Notes: a model not told the origin generated them from the sequence alone. Shown: positions 24,713-33,620, numbered from the stretch's first letter. The stretch: DNA of 64,000 nt from Flavimaricola marinus (GCF_900184895.1 NZ_FXZK01000001.1:1054001-1118000), one strand, 5' to 3'. Numbers and translations are program-made.

Positions 24713-25533
24713 CGCAACGCCTCCATCGGGATCATGTCCATGTCGGTGAAGTCGACGTTATCACCGGCCATCGCCCAGCAGAAGGTATATGCGCCGGTCC
24801 CCGCACCGCAATGGATCGACCACGGCGGCGAGATCACCGCCTCTTCGTTGGCCATCACAATATGGCGGGTCTGCGACGGCTCGCCCATAAAGTGGAACAC
24901 ACGCTGGTCGGCGCCTACGTCAAAATAGAGATAGGCCTCCATCCGGCGGTCATGGGTGTGGGCGGGCATGGTGTTCCAGACGGAGCCTTCCGCGAATTGG
25001 GTGTAACCCATGAGCAATTGGCAGCTCTCGGCCACCTCCGGGTGGAGGAATTGCAGGATGACGCGCTCGTTGGCGGTCTCCTTGGCGCCCATCTCGACGC
25101 GGCGAGCGTCCGCGAGGGTGATCAGCTTGGTCGGGCATGTGCGATGGGCCGGAGCCGACAGGATGTAGAACCGGCCCGCGCCGGCAAACTCGACCGGGCC
25201 AGCACCCATCCCGATATACAGAACCTCGCCACGCTCCAGCGTGTAGGTTTCGCCGGTGACGGCGACGGTGCCCGTGTCGCCCACGTTCAACACCGCCATC
25301 TCGCGGCGCTCAAGGAAGGTCGCGGTGCCGGTCTCTTCGACGCGGTCCAGGGTCAGGGTGCCGGCGGCAGGAACAGCAGAGCCGAGGATCAGACGGTCAT
25401 AGTGACTGTAGACGATGTTGATCTCGCCCTCCGCGAACAGGCCGCCCACATGGAAATGATCGCGCAACTGTTCGGTGTCCAATCCCTTGGCCGTCGCCGG
25501 ATCAATCGCATAACGGGTTTGGGTCTTAAGCAT
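24709..25533 (-). CDS. kduI: 5-keto-4-deoxyuronate isomerase
   Basis: This 274-aa bicupin isomerase converts 5-keto-4-deoxyuronate to 3-deoxy-D-glycero-2,5-hexodiulosonate. Family segments include the N-terminal TRYAIDPATAKGLDTEQLRDHF, MPAHTHDRRMEAYLYFD with the metal-binding His/Glu, and SPPWSIHCGAGTGAYTFCWAM near the C-terminus. Length is the family norm. It sits between kdgF and kduD in one operon. Confidence 0.96.
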   Translation of the reverse strand: MLKTQTRYAIDPATAKGLDTEQLRDHFHVGGLFAEGEINIVYSHYDRLILGSAVPAAGTLTLDRVEETGTATFLERREMAVLNVGDTGTVAVTGETYTLERGEVLYIGMGAGPVEFAGAGRFYILSAPAHRTCPTKLITLADARRVEMGAKETANERVILQFLHPEVAESCQLLMGYTQFAEGSVWNTMPAHTHDRRMEAYLYFDVGADQRVFHFMGEPSQTRHIVMANEEAVISPPWSIHCGAGTGAYTFCWAMAGDNVDFTDMDMIPMEALR

Positions 25534-25551
25534 GAGGTCGGTCCTTTTCGG

Positions 25552-25857
25552 TCAAAGAAAATCGTCGCGGCGCGGCGTGAAGGTGTCGATCAGAGTGCCG
25601 GCCGCCATGCAGACACAGCCGTGGCGCGCGCCGGACGGGATGATCAGGCTGTCTCCGGCGGCAAGGTCATGGTCCTGGCCATCCAGATGAAAACGGAACT
25701 TGCCGCTTTCCACGTAGGTCGATTGCACGTGAGGGTGATCGTGGAGCTTGCCCTCGGCACCTTCTTCGAAACGAAAAGCGACGACCATCAGCGGCTCCGC
25801 CTCGGCAAGAATTTGACGGGTGACACCAGGGTCGGCGGCGACAACGGGATAAGACAT
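25552..25857 (-). CDS. kdgF: KdgF-like cupin (4-deoxyuronate linearisation)
   Basis: This 101-aa single-domain cupin has HDHPHVQSTYVESG (metal-binding His, Gln/Glu) and a second motif around IPSGARHGC. KdgF proteins speed ring opening of the unsaturated uronates produced from pectin or alginate. The size and position as the first gene before kduI support this call. It faces the divergent GntR regulator across 275 bp. Confidence 0.87.
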   Translation of the reverse strand: MSYPVVAADPGVTRQILAEAEPLMVVAFRFEEGAEGKLHDHPHVQSTYVESGKFRFHLDGQDHDLAAGDSLIIPSGARHGCVCMAAGTLIDTFTPRRDDFL

Positions 25858-26048
25858 GTGAAACCTCCGAGGATTGAAAATCAGGCCGCGCGGGACGCAA
25901 GTCGAACAGACGGGGGCGCTTGAACCAGAGGTCCGATCAGGATACCCAAGCAGAACAGCATCCGAACAAGCGGCTCTCCGGGCAACACATCAGTCAAACG
26001 CTTTTCCTCACGGCTCCCCCACTCCCTCTTCATCCTCTACTAATATTC

Positions 26049-26079
26049 TAGTATACTACCTGTCAAGACTGGTATACTA
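26049..26079. promoter_or_regulatory. Twin GntR/FCD operators in the kdgF-gntR intergenic region
   Basis: Two palindromes, TAGTATACTA (26049-26058) and TGGTATACTA (26070-26079), have centres 21 bp apart, two helical turns. Both fit the TNGTNNNACNA pattern of FadR/FCD-type GntR regulators. They are the probable sites for the adjacent regulator controlling itself and the kdgF-kduI-kduD-uxuA operon. Confidence 0.7.
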
Positions 26080-26132
26080 CGAAGACGAGCAAACACCGGC
26101 GACGGGAAAGGGCGCGCGGGGAAAGGGTGACG

Positions 26133-26831
26133 ATGTCAACGGGACAAGCCATTGAACCGCTGGAGAAGATGGGGGAGCCGTCGGTCACCGATCAGGTATT
26201 CGGCGTCTTGCGGCACCAGATCCTCAACTTGACGCTCGAGCCCGGCACCAAACTCTCCGAGATAGAAGTCGCACGGCAGATGGACGTGTCGCGTCAGCCG
26301 GTGCGCAATGCCTTCTACAGCCTGTCGAAACAGGGGCTTCTCGTGATCCGGCCGCAGCGAGCCACGCAAGTCAGCCTGATCTCAGAGCCTGACGTCGCTC
26401 AGGCCAACTTCATCCGGACCGCTCTGGAAGCAGAGACCTGCCGGATCGCCGCACAGAGCATGACCAAGGATGATCTCAAGGTGCTGGAAACCCTGATCCA
26501 GGATCAGTTCTCGGCAGAGGCGGCGGGGGACAAGCCCTTGTTCCACCAGCTCGACGACCAATTCCACCAAGAGATCTGCAATCGGACCGGCGCACCGCAC
26601 GCGTGGGAGATCATCTACGAATCCAAGGCTCACGTGGACCGGGTCCGCATGCTCTCGCTCGATCTCGGATTGAGGGCGGCGATCGACGGACATGTCGCGA
26701 TCTTCGATGCGATCAAGGCCCGGAACGAGGTGGACGCGGTCGCCGCACTTCGGGCGCACCTGTCGCGGATCCGCATTGCATTCAACGACATCAAGGCCAG
26801 CCACCCCGACTGGTTCGACACCGACGCCTAG
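26133..26831 (+). CDS. GntR/FCD-family regulator of uronate genes (UxuR/KdgR-like)
   Basis: This 232-aa regulator has an N-terminal winged helix (VFGVLRHQILNLTLEPGTKLSEIEVA region with RQPVRNAFYSLSKQGLL) and a C-terminal all-helical FCD ligand domain (ETCRIAAQ, DDQFHQEICNRTG, DGHVAIFDAI). ATG 26133 is preferred over an in-frame GTG at 26127 because the GGGGAAAGG ribosome site is correctly spaced only for the ATG. It is divergent from the uronate operon and is likely to sense a uronate intermediate. Confidence 0.88.
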   Translation: MSTGQAIEPLEKMGEPSVTDQVFGVLRHQILNLTLEPGTKLSEIEVARQMDVSRQPVRNAFYSLSKQGLLVIRPQRATQVSLISEPDVAQANFIRTALEAETCRIAAQSMTKDDLKVLETLIQDQFSAEAAGDKPLFHQLDDQFHQEICNRTGAPHAWEIIYESKAHVDRVRMLSLDLGLRAAIDGHVAIFDAIKARNEVDAVAALRAHLSRIRIAFNDIKASHPDWFDTDA

Positions 26832-27104
26832 GCGATCGACCCTGCCATCGGCGCCATGCGGTGCATCAAGGCACACAGGCCCGTTCCCGAATACATCGCC
26901 CCTGACCTCGCCGCCCGCGGAACCGGCACTCCGGCCGGGGGCAACGGCGCGGGCCCGAATGACCGGCGCGCCGAACGGTTCAGGACCACCGACACGACCT
27001 GTCCGACAGCGGCGTGACTCCGGGCCGCGCGGTGCTTGCGTTGAATCGGACAAGCTGCGAGATTTCCAAGGACGCAAAGCCAACCAGAAGCCGGGGCCTA
27101 AAAC

Positions 27105-28985
27105 TTGAGCACATCCACCAAAGAAACCGACATCTTCGATCTGCGCTTCGAGCGCAGCGCATCCGATCTGCTGCCGATGCTGGACGCGCTCTATTCCGGG
27201 CATCCGGAATACAAGGCCACGCGGCAAGAGCTGATCGACGAAATGCGCAAGGCGTGGAAGCAACGGCCCGCAGACCTCAAGACGCTCGATCTCAAACGGG
27301 ATCTGGAACCTGATTGGTTCCAGCGGCCGGACATGGTGGGCTATGTCTTCTATATCGACAGGTTCGCCGGCAACCTGAAGGGCATCCACGACAAGCTCGA
27401 CTACCTCGAATCGCTGGGGGTGACCTACGTGCACCTGATGCCGTGCCTCAAGCCACGGCCGGGGGACAGCGACGGCGGCTATTCGGTGATGGACTACCGC
27501 AAGATCAACCCCGATCTGGGCACCATGACAGAGCTGCAAAAGCTGGCGAAGGTGCTGCGAGAGCGGGGCATCTCGCTCTGCATCGACATGGTGCTGAACC
27601 ACACGGCCAAGGAACATGAATGGGCGCAAAAGGCGCGCAAGGGCGACCCGGCCTACCAAGACATGTATCTGATGTTCGACGACGACCGGCTGCCAAAGGC
27701 CTACGAACAGTCGCTCGTCGAGGTCTTTCCCGACAACGCGCCGGGGAACTTCACCTATTACGACGATATGGAGAAATGGGTCTGGACCACGTTCAACGAA
27801 CACCAGTGGGATCTGAACTGGGCCAACCCCCGCGTGTTCCTCGAAATCGCCAAGATCATGATGTTCCTCGCCAACAAGGGGCTCACGGTCATGCGGCTGG
27901 ACGCCGTTGCCTTCATGTGGAAGCGGCTGGGCACCCGGTGCCAGTCGGAACCGGAAGTGCACATGATCCTGCGGGCGCTCAGGGCGGTGACGCGGATCGT
28001 TGCGGCGTCGGTGCTGCATCTGGAGGAAGCGATCGTCGGCCCCGCAGAGATGCTCACCTATTTCGGACGTGGCGAACACGACGGGCGGGAAGGCAACCTC
28101 GCCTACCACAACAACCTCATGGTGCAATACTGGAGCGCGCTGGCCACGCGGGACACCGGGATGATGACCTATGTCATGCGGACGCACTTCCCGGAAAACC
28201 TGACCAACGCCACCTATGCGACCTACGCCCGCTGCCACGACGATATCGGCTGGGCGATCACCGACGAAGACGCCAACGCAATGGGGGTCACCGGTCAGGG
28301 GCACCGGGCCTTCCTGTCTGACTTCTACGAAGGGGTGTTCGAGGGGAGCTTCGCCCGCGGCGCCCTGTTCCAGAGCAACGAGGAAACCGGCGACAAACGT
28401 ATCTCCGGCACATTCGCGTCACTGGCGGGATTGGAACGGGCGCTGGAATCCGGAGACGACGTCCTCGTCAAGATGGCCGTCGAACGGATCCTGATGGGCA
28501 ATGCCCTCATCGCCTCTTACGGCGGCGTGCCGCTGATCTATATGGGCGACGAGATCGCGCTGCTCAATGAATACAGCTATCTGGACGAACCGGATCACGC
28601 ACACGACAGCCGCTGGCTGCACCGGCCGCACATGGATTGGAACGCGGTGGCCGAAGCCGAAAAGGGCGAAACGCCCGCCGGTCAGATTCTGGCAGGCACC
28701 CGGCATATTCTGGCGCGGCGCAAGGCCACGCCGCAATTGCACGGGGGCTACCCCACCCGAGTGCTCGACGCACCGAACAACGCGATCTTCGCCTTCGCGC
28801 GGATCACGCCGACGGGCAATCTGATCGGGCTTTTCAACTTCTCGGAATACGTGCAGGTGATCCCCCGCCAATGGCTCGTGGATAATGGCGTGACGCATTT
28901 CCACGATGCACTCGCGAACTCGAGCGCGGGGCTTCAGTCGGGAACGCTGACCTTGTTGCCATATGGGCGCGCTTGGGTCATCTGA
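27105..28985 (+). CDS. Amylosucrase-type GH13 enzyme
   Basis: This 626-aa alpha-amylase superfamily protein of the GH13_4 class uses sucrose to build alpha-glucan or hydrolyses it. The catalytic residues are in place: nucleophile D266 in VMRLDAVAF, acid/base Glu in LEEAIVG (E307 or E308) and the transition-state Asp in CHDDIGW (residues 379-380). The N-terminal helical region before the barrel is typical of amylosucrases. There is no signal peptide. It starts with TTGAGC-preceded ATG at 27105 and is followed by a strong terminator, so it is monocistronic. Sucrose hydrolase is the main alternative. Confidence 0.88.
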   Translation: MSTSTKETDIFDLRFERSASDLLPMLDALYSGHPEYKATRQELIDEMRKAWKQRPADLKTLDLKRDLEPDWFQRPDMVGYVFYIDRFAGNLKGIHDKLDYLESLGVTYVHLMPCLKPRPGDSDGGYSVMDYRKINPDLGTMTELQKLAKVLRERGISLCIDMVLNHTAKEHEWAQKARKGDPAYQDMYLMFDDDRLPKAYEQSLVEVFPDNAPGNFTYYDDMEKWVWTTFNEHQWDLNWANPRVFLEIAKIMMFLANKGLTVMRLDAVAFMWKRLGTRCQSEPEVHMILRALRAVTRIVAASVLHLEEAIVGPAEMLTYFGRGEHDGREGNLAYHNNLMVQYWSALATRDTGMMTYVMRTHFPENLTNATYATYARCHDDIGWAITDEDANAMGVTGQGHRAFLSDFYEGVFEGSFARGALFQSNEETGDKRISGTFASLAGLERALESGDDVLVKMAVERILMGNALIASYGGVPLIYMGDEIALLNEYSYLDEPDHAHDSRWLHRPHMDWNAVAEAEKGETPAGQILAGTRHILARRKATPQLHGGYPTRVLDAPNNAIFAFARITPTGNLIGLFNFSEYVQVIPRQWLVDNGVTHFHDALANSSAGLQSGTLTLLPYGRAWVI

Positions 28986-29017
28986 ATACCCTCAGTTCAC
29001 GGCAATTGAATGAATTG

Positions 29018-29043
29018 ATCGGCCGCAATAGCGGCCGATTTTC
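29018..29043 (+). terminator. Rho-independent terminator of the amylosucrase gene
   Basis: A perfect 9-bp stem (ATCGGCCGC / GCGGCCGAT) with an AATA loop is followed by TTTTC, 33 bp after the stop codon. Confidence 0.85.
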
Positions 29044-29108
29044 AATTGTATGGCTGAATACAATTCCAACTCAAACATTGTCGCAGCAGTCAATGGCAAT
29101 TATCGACG

Positions 29109-29140
29109 AAAAAAAGACGCATGGTATGAAACCATGCGTC
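29109..29140 (-). terminator. Rho-independent terminator of the PLDc_N gene
   Basis: On the minus strand a 9-bp stem (GACGCATGG / CCATGCGTC) with a 7-base loop is followed by seven T residues (29115-29109). It lies about 110 bp downstream of the PLDc_N stop. Confidence 0.9.
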
Positions 29141-29247
29141 AGTGAAAATATGAATGCCGCGAGGGACAGAGAGCAACGGCATTCACATTTGGCAATAACG
29201 TCGATTAACAGCGGGGAGGAAGCAAATCGACTTGCCGAATTCAGTCG

Positions 29248-29433
29248 TTAAACGCGGGCGGTGCTGCCGCGCGGGCCGGCAAAGAACCAGATGATAAAGC
29301 CGAGAACGGGCAGAACCAAAACCAGAAGAGTCCAAAGAAGTTTCGACCCTCCGGAGGCACCGCTTTGCCAGATGTTGATCAGCGCGTAAACCGCAAGTGC
29401 CAAACCCAGGATGCCAAGAATACCATATTCCAT
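29248..29433 (-). CDS. Small PLDc_N-type two-TM membrane protein
   Basis: This 61-aa protein has two hydrophobic helices (about residues 4-22 and 33-53) separated by a short polar loop, ending in WFFAGPRGS. This is the phospholipase-D-nuclease N-terminal (PLDc_N) small-protein family. ATG 29433 is chosen because GGAG lies 6 bp upstream; an in-frame TTG start would add four residues. A perfect EcfG-like promoter lies upstream, which points to general-stress induction. The molecular role is unknown. Confidence 0.85.
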   Translation of the reverse strand: MEYGILGILGLALAVYALINIWQSGASGGSKLLWTLLVLVLPVLGFIIWFFAGPRGSTARV

Positions 29434-29468
29434 GAGAGTCTCCAATTCTTCCAGTGTTGCTATCTACC

Positions 29469-29493
29469 AACGCGAAAGTCGGTGAATTGTTCC
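29469..29493 (-). promoter_or_regulatory. EcfG-type general-stress promoter of the PLDc_N gene
   Basis: On the minus strand GGAAC (29493-29489) is followed after exactly 16 bp by CGTT (29472-29469). This matches the alphaproteobacterial EcfG consensus GGAAC-N16/17-CGTT, about 36 bp upstream of the start codon. Confidence 0.8.
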
Positions 29494-29551
29494 ATGTAAA
29501 TTTCGATACGAGCGGGATCGAGGCTATGACGGCCTATCCCGCGCCGTCCGG

Positions 29552-29977
29552 TCAGGCCGCGGGCATCGCGGCCGCTCCGGTCGCCTCGTCCACCGGCCGC
29601 GCCCCGACAAAGGTCCAGGCGTCACCCGTCTCCGAGACAGAGAACGCACGAGCGTCGACGGGAATGATCTTGTCGAGGAAACCGATCATCCGGTTCGCCC
29701 GCTCCGGTGCGCCGACCACGGCATAACGGGACACGTGCTTGAGCGCCCGGAACCGCGATTCAATGACGTCGTCGTCGAACAGGCTGTCCCAGTCGCTACC
29801 GGTAAAGCCGCTCAAATCGAGAAGAAGATTGACCTTCTTGTGCTGGTCGAACGCAATGTTCATCACCTTGGCCAGCGCCTCGGACGCGTCGTCCGTCATC
29901 CGGCCGGTCACCTTGAAGGCATAGACCGTCGGAACATCGGTCTTGATCTGCTGAATTGGTCCAAAAGAAAAAGCCAT
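29552..29977 (-). CDS. SpoIIAA-like (STAS/SEC14-fold) protein
   Basis: This 141-aa soluble protein has the SpoIIAA-like pattern: VYAFKVTGRMTDDASEALAKVMN, then KVNLLLDLSGFTGSDWDSLFDD, then VSRYAVVGAPERANRMIGFLDK and a final DARAFSVSETGDAW. Such proteins bind small ligands or lipids and are often stress-linked. ATG 29977 is preferred because GGGAA is suitably spaced; ATG 29989 is possible. It lies between two stress-type genes on the same strand, after a terminator, and has no EcfG promoter of its own that I can see. Confidence 0.8.
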   Translation of the reverse strand: MAFSFGPIQQIKTDVPTVYAFKVTGRMTDDASEALAKVMNIAFDQHKKVNLLLDLSGFTGSDWDSLFDDDVIESRFRALKHVSRYAVVGAPERANRMIGFLDKIIPVDARAFSVSETGDAWTFVGARPVDEATGAAAMPAA

Positions 29978-30005
29978 GTCGTTTCCCATCTGTCAGAGCG
30001 AAGAA

Positions 30006-30029
30006 GGGCCGGAGCGTATGCCCCGGCCC
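30006..30029 (-). terminator. Terminator after the PRC-barrel gene
   Basis: The inverted repeat GGGCCGGAG (30006-30014) / CCCCGGCCC (30021-30029) forms a GC-rich stem with one internal mismatch 10 bp after the PRC-barrel stop. On the minus strand it is followed by a short TTCTTC stretch. Confidence 0.65.
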
Positions 30030-30038
30030 CTGCATTGA

Positions 30039-30905
30039 TTAGCCTTCGTAGGCAGGCTGCTGCTCAAGCGCCTCTTGCGAAGCGTCGATGTAGACACGGA
30101 AGTGTCCGTCGCCGTCGGCACGCATGATGTTCAGCTCGTCCAGCGTCACGGCGACCGGGTGTTCGCCAATGCCGAGGAAGCCACCAACGTCGATCACGGC
30201 GCGGTCCAGCTTGCCGTCAGCGGTCAGAAGAAGCTCGGAAATCTCACCGACATCTTCGTCGCCAACGCCGTAGACGCGGGCACCGGTCAGGTCTTCGGTG
30301 TTGAGATCTTCGACCACGGCGGTCTGGAAACCGTCACGTTCGATGTCGGGACGGGTCAGCATGGGGCGGGCGTCTGCCTCCATCTGGTCCATCTCGGTGT
30401 CCATCTCTTCGGACATGTCCGTATCCAGTTCGGCGGCCATCTCTTCGTCGGTCATCTGGTCGTCCATCTCGGCACCCAGAGCGGTCCGCTCATAGGCAGG
30501 AGCGTCTTCCACGCCGGCTGTCGAGGCGTTGATCACCAGGAAGAAGTCGTCGCTGTCGCCCTCTTCGTTGACGAACTGGATTTCGGACATGTTCACCGAA
30601 ACGTCCTTTTCGCCAATTCCGAGGAAACCGCCGACGCCGACGATCACGGATTGAACTTCGCCGGAACGGGTCAGAATGATTTCATTGATTTCACCAATGT
30701 CGTCCCATTCGGTTTCGCCGTCGGCGGCAATGGTATTGTTGATATCGGCCTCGGATGCGTAAACGCGCATACCGATCAATTCCGATGCATTCAGGTTTGT
30801 TTCCACGTCAAAGGTCATATCCGAAAAGGCGCTGGTATGGCCATCGGCATATGCTGCTGTTCCAAGAACCAATGCGGTGGCGGCTGTCGTGAGGAAGCGT
30901 GTCAT
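30039..30905 (-). CDS. Secreted double PRC-barrel protein with acidic Met-rich linker
   Basis: This 288-aa protein has a signal peptide (MTRFLTT..., cleavage near residue 20). Two PRC-barrel repeats follow, about residues 35-130 and 200-285. Each carries a near-identical signature: VGVGGFLGIGEKDVSV in the first and IDVGGFLGIGEHPVAV in the second. The two are joined by a linker (residues 145-180) made almost only of Asp, Glu, Met and Ala. It is exported to the periplasm. PRC-barrel proteins of this kind are common in alphaproteobacterial stress loci, but their function is unsettled. A near-EcfG promoter (GGAAC-N17-AGTT, 30980-30955) lies upstream. Confidence 0.85.
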   Translation of the reverse strand: MTRFLTTAATALVLGTAAYADGHTSAFSDMTFDVETNLNASELIGMRVYASEADINNTIAADGETEWDDIGEINEIILTRSGEVQSVIVGVGGFLGIGEKDVSVNMSEIQFVNEEGDSDDFFLVINASTAGVEDAPAYERTALGAEMDDQMTDEEMAAELDTDMSEEMDTEMDQMEADARPMLTRPDIERDGFQTAVVEDLNTEDLTGARVYGVGDEDVGEISELLLTADGKLDRAVIDVGGFLGIGEHPVAVTLDELNIMRADGDGHFRVYIDASQEALEQQPAYEG

Positions 30906-31080
30906 TTCGTTTCTCCTATTAATGGTGCGCCGTCGTCGGGCGCTACAGCCTCACAACTGCGGCAACTCGATATTGGTTCCGTTCAATTCAACGATAGTTT
31001 GCTTGACGACGGGTCGATCGGCGGAAAAGTTCCGACGCATATATATAGTGCGCGGTCACTGAATGCTTGGCGGCTATTTC

Positions 31081-31105
31081 GGAACGATTTAATCAACGGC
31101 GCGTT
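31081..31105 (+). promoter_or_regulatory. EcfG-type general-stress promoter of the DUF892 gene
   Basis: GGAAC (31081-31085), 16 bp, CGTT (31102-31105) matches the EcfG consensus exactly. It ends 33 bp before the DUF892 start codon. Confidence 0.82.
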
Positions 31106-31138
31106 GGATGGGTAATCGAAACGTGACAGGAGATCGCT

Positions 31139-31636
31139 ATGACCATGAATACGCTCACCGACGTCTACCTTGACCAGCTGCAGGACATCTGGAGCGCCAA
31201 CAAGCAATCGCTCGACGTTGTCGTCGAACTTGGCAAGGCCGCCAGCGACAAGGAGCTGTCGAAAGCCCTGATCGACGGCTCCAACGGCATCAACGACGGT
31301 CTGCAAAAGGTCGCCGAGATCTGCAACAAGCACGGCATCAAGCCGAGCGGCGAGCACTGCAAGGGGATGGAGGGCCTCGTCAAGGAAGCCCACGCCCACG
31401 TGCTGGATGCCGAATTCAGCGACGATGACGTGCGCGACGCCATGATCATCACGCAGTATCAGCGGATGGTGCACTACGCGTTGGCCGGCTACGGCTGCCT
31501 CGTCGCCTTCGCCAACCGGATCGGCGAAGACGAAGACGGCGCGATCCTGCAAGAATGCCTCGATCACACCTATGACGGCGACCGCCGCATGACCGAGATC
31601 GCGACGAGCGGCATCAACAAGGCCGCCGCCGCCTGA
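31139..31636 (+). CDS. DUF892 ferritin-like stress protein (YciE/YciF-type)
   Basis: This 165-aa all-helical protein is in the DUF892 ferritin-like family. LTDVYLDQLQDIWSANKQ opens the first helix, and CNKHGIKPSGEHCKGMEGLVKEA and ITQYQRMVHYALAGYG supply the Glu/His positions of a four-helix bundle. Family members are induced by osmotic and oxidative stress. An AGGAG ribosome site lies 6 bp before ATG 31139. The upstream EcfG promoter supports a general-stress role. Confidence 0.9.
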   Translation: MTMNTLTDVYLDQLQDIWSANKQSLDVVVELGKAASDKELSKALIDGSNGINDGLQKVAEICNKHGIKPSGEHCKGMEGLVKEAHAHVLDAEFSDDDVRDAMIITQYQRMVHYALAGYGCLVAFANRIGEDEDGAILQECLDHTYDGDRRMTEIATSGINKAAAA

Positions 31637-31666
31637 TTGCACTGCCAGTGACGATAAAATGCCATG

Positions 31667-31693
31667 CCGGCCCCGCTGCATAGCCGGGGCCGG
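31667..31693. terminator. Bidirectional stem-loop between the DUF892 gene and quiC
   Basis: CCGGCCCC (31667-31674) pairs with GGGGCCGG (31686-31693), and TTT follows on the plus strand. It lies between the convergent ends of the DUF892 gene and quiC and could stop transcription from both sides. Confidence 0.7.
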
Positions 31694-31733
31694 TTTGCTA
31701 TGTGGTGCCCGGCATGATCGCGTCGGCGCGCGA

Positions 31734-33620
31734 CTACTTCCGAGGCATACCCTTCTGCCGCATCAATCGCTTCTGCGCTGCAATACGGAACGGCGCATTG
31801 GGGGCGCCATAGCCGGAATAGCCGCCGCGCCGCTCGACGATTTCAAAGAACATCCCGCCTGCATAGGGTCTGGAATAGTATTGAAAGAACGTCCCGTTCG
31901 CGTCTTCGTCATAAAGAATGTTGCCCGCCTTGAGCTTGGCCAGCATCTCCGGCGCGAGGTCGAAGCGGGCGACGAGATCGGCGTAATAGTTGTCCGACAT
32001 CGGCAGAGGCTCGAACCCTTTCGACGCCATCGCGGCACTCGTCGCAAAGATATCCGAGCTTGCCAGCGCGATATGCTGAACCGAGGCACCGAAGCTGTCG
32101 GCCAGAAAACCACCCGCCATCGTGCGATGCGTTTCGGCACCGTTCAGGGTGATGCGAATGGACCCGTCCGACGCCTCCAGCGCCTGACTGCGGACCAACC
32201 CGTCCGGGTCGACCACATCCACCATCGGCGTTTTCCGCATCTGGAAAAGCGTCGTGTAGAACAGCGACCAACTCAGCATTTCGTCGTAGCTCATCGTCTG
32301 CGCCAGATGGTCGATCCGGGTCAGCCCCGCATCGCCGTGCTCCCCGGCGGTCGGTTCGAATTCGACGGTCCAGACGTCATTCAGCCCCGAGGCCTCGTCG
32401 ATAAAGTGCAGGACGCTGCCGCTCAGGCCGCGGATGGCGGGAATATCAAGCTCTCCCGGGCCGACCGCTTGCCTGAACGTATCCGCCCCGAGCTTCTGGG
32501 CACGATCCACGGCAGCGCCGGCATAATCGACGGCGATACCGATATCGCACACTGTGGTGCCGTGCATCGTGTAGGCGCTGCTGGCGTATCCGGTGGTCTC
32601 GCGGTTCACGACGATACGGATTTCGCCTTGGGTCCATAGCGCCAGCTTCTTGGCGATATGGGTGCCGGAATGCCGGAATCCGAGGGTTCGGAACATCTCC
32701 TCCAACGCATCCGCCTCGTCACGTCGGGTCGCGAACTCGACGAACGAGACGCCATTCACGAGGGCGCGTCCGGGCATTTCCGGGGCAGGCTGTGGTTCTA
32801 CGGGCTCACAGCGTCGAACGTCATCCATCAGGGCCACGAGCGACCGATAGCCATCCTTGGCGATCGTTCTGGGCCGGCCGCCACGGAATTGATCGTTGAA
32901 GATCTCGAGCGAGATCGGCCCGGCGTATCCAGTGGCGACGACGGCCCTCATGAAATCGGCAACCGCAAGATCACCTTCGCCGGGCATATTGCGGAAATGA
33001 CGCGACCAATAGAGCAGGTCCATCTCGATCAGCGGGGCATCGGCAAGCTGGACATAAAAGATCTTGTCGCCCGGAATGCGCCGGATCGTGTCCGGGTCGA
33101 TCTTGCGTGCCAAGGTATGAAAACTGTCGAGGATCAAGCCGACGTTGTCGTGGTCCGCACGTCTGACGATCTCCCACGCATCACGGTGATCGTTGACATG
33201 CCTGCCCCATGCCAGCGCCTCATAACCGACGCGAAGGCCGCGGCTGGCCGCGCGGTCGCCCAGTTCGGCAAAGTCCTGCGCGGCGCGATCGATCCCGCCA
33301 AGAGCCTCCGGATGGCAGCTGGAGCACACCAGAACGAGATCGGTCCCCAGCTCCTGCATCAGATCGAACTTGCGCTCGGCGCGATCAAAGGCCTTTGCGC
33401 GCAGCGGCTCCGGCAACCCCTCGAAGTCACGGAAAGGCTGAAAAAGCTGGATCTCCAGCCCCATGGACCGGATCAGATCACCCACCTCGCGGGGATGGCC
33501 GTCGTGGGCGATGAAGTCCTGCTCGAAAATCTCGATACCGTCAAAGCCGGCGGCCGCAATGGCTTCCAGCTTTTCGACCAGATTGCCCGAGATGGATACC
33601 GTCGCGATGGAGGTCTTCAT
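31734..33620 (-). CDS. quiC: 3-dehydroshikimate dehydratase (QuiC-type AP-endonuclease/HPPD-like fusion)
   Basis: This 628-aa two-domain enzyme dehydrates 3-dehydroshikimate to protocatechuate. The N-terminal half (1-270) is a xylose-isomerase-like TIM barrel (GFDGIEIFEQDF, CSSCHPEALGG, LILDSFHTLAR, ISLEIFND) holding the active site. The C-terminal half (300-620) is a two-module VOC domain like 4-hydroxyphenylpyruvate dioxygenase (RIDHLAQTMSYDEMLSWSLFYTTLF, VQHIALAS, FFEIVERRGGYSGYG). It overlaps the shikimate dehydrogenase gene by 4 bp, which confirms the pathway order. Confidence 0.93.
   Translation of the reverse strand: MKTSIATVSISGNLVEKLEAIAAAGFDGIEIFEQDFIAHDGHPREVGDLIRSMGLEIQLFQPFRDFEGLPEPLRAKAFDRAERKFDLMQELGTDLVLVCSSCHPEALGGIDRAAQDFAELGDRAASRGLRVGYEALAWGRHVNDHRDAWEIVRRADHDNVGLILDSFHTLARKIDPDTIRRIPGDKIFYVQLADAPLIEMDLLYWSRHFRNMPGEGDLAVADFMRAVVATGYAGPISLEIFNDQFRGGRPRTIAKDGYRSLVALMDDVRRCEPVEPQPAPEMPGRALVNGVSFVEFATRRDEADALEEMFRTLGFRHSGTHIAKKLALWTQGEIRIVVNRETTGYASSAYTMHGTTVCDIGIAVDYAGAAVDRAQKLGADTFRQAVGPGELDIPAIRGLSGSVLHFIDEASGLNDVWTVEFEPTAGEHGDAGLTRIDHLAQTMSYDEMLSWSLFYTTLFQMRKTPMVDVVDPDGLVRSQALEASDGSIRITLNGAETHRTMAGGFLADSFGASVQHIALASSDIFATSAAMASKGFEPLPMSDNYYADLVARFDLAPEMLAKLKAGNILYDEDANGTFFQYYSRPYAGGMFFEIVERRGGYSGYGAPNAPFRIAAQKRLMRQKGMPRK

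Noticed and set aside
26382-28304. 640-codon frame antisense to the GntR and amylosucrase genes
   Set aside because: It covers parts of two recognised genes and shows no conserved domain; it is a GC-driven shadow.
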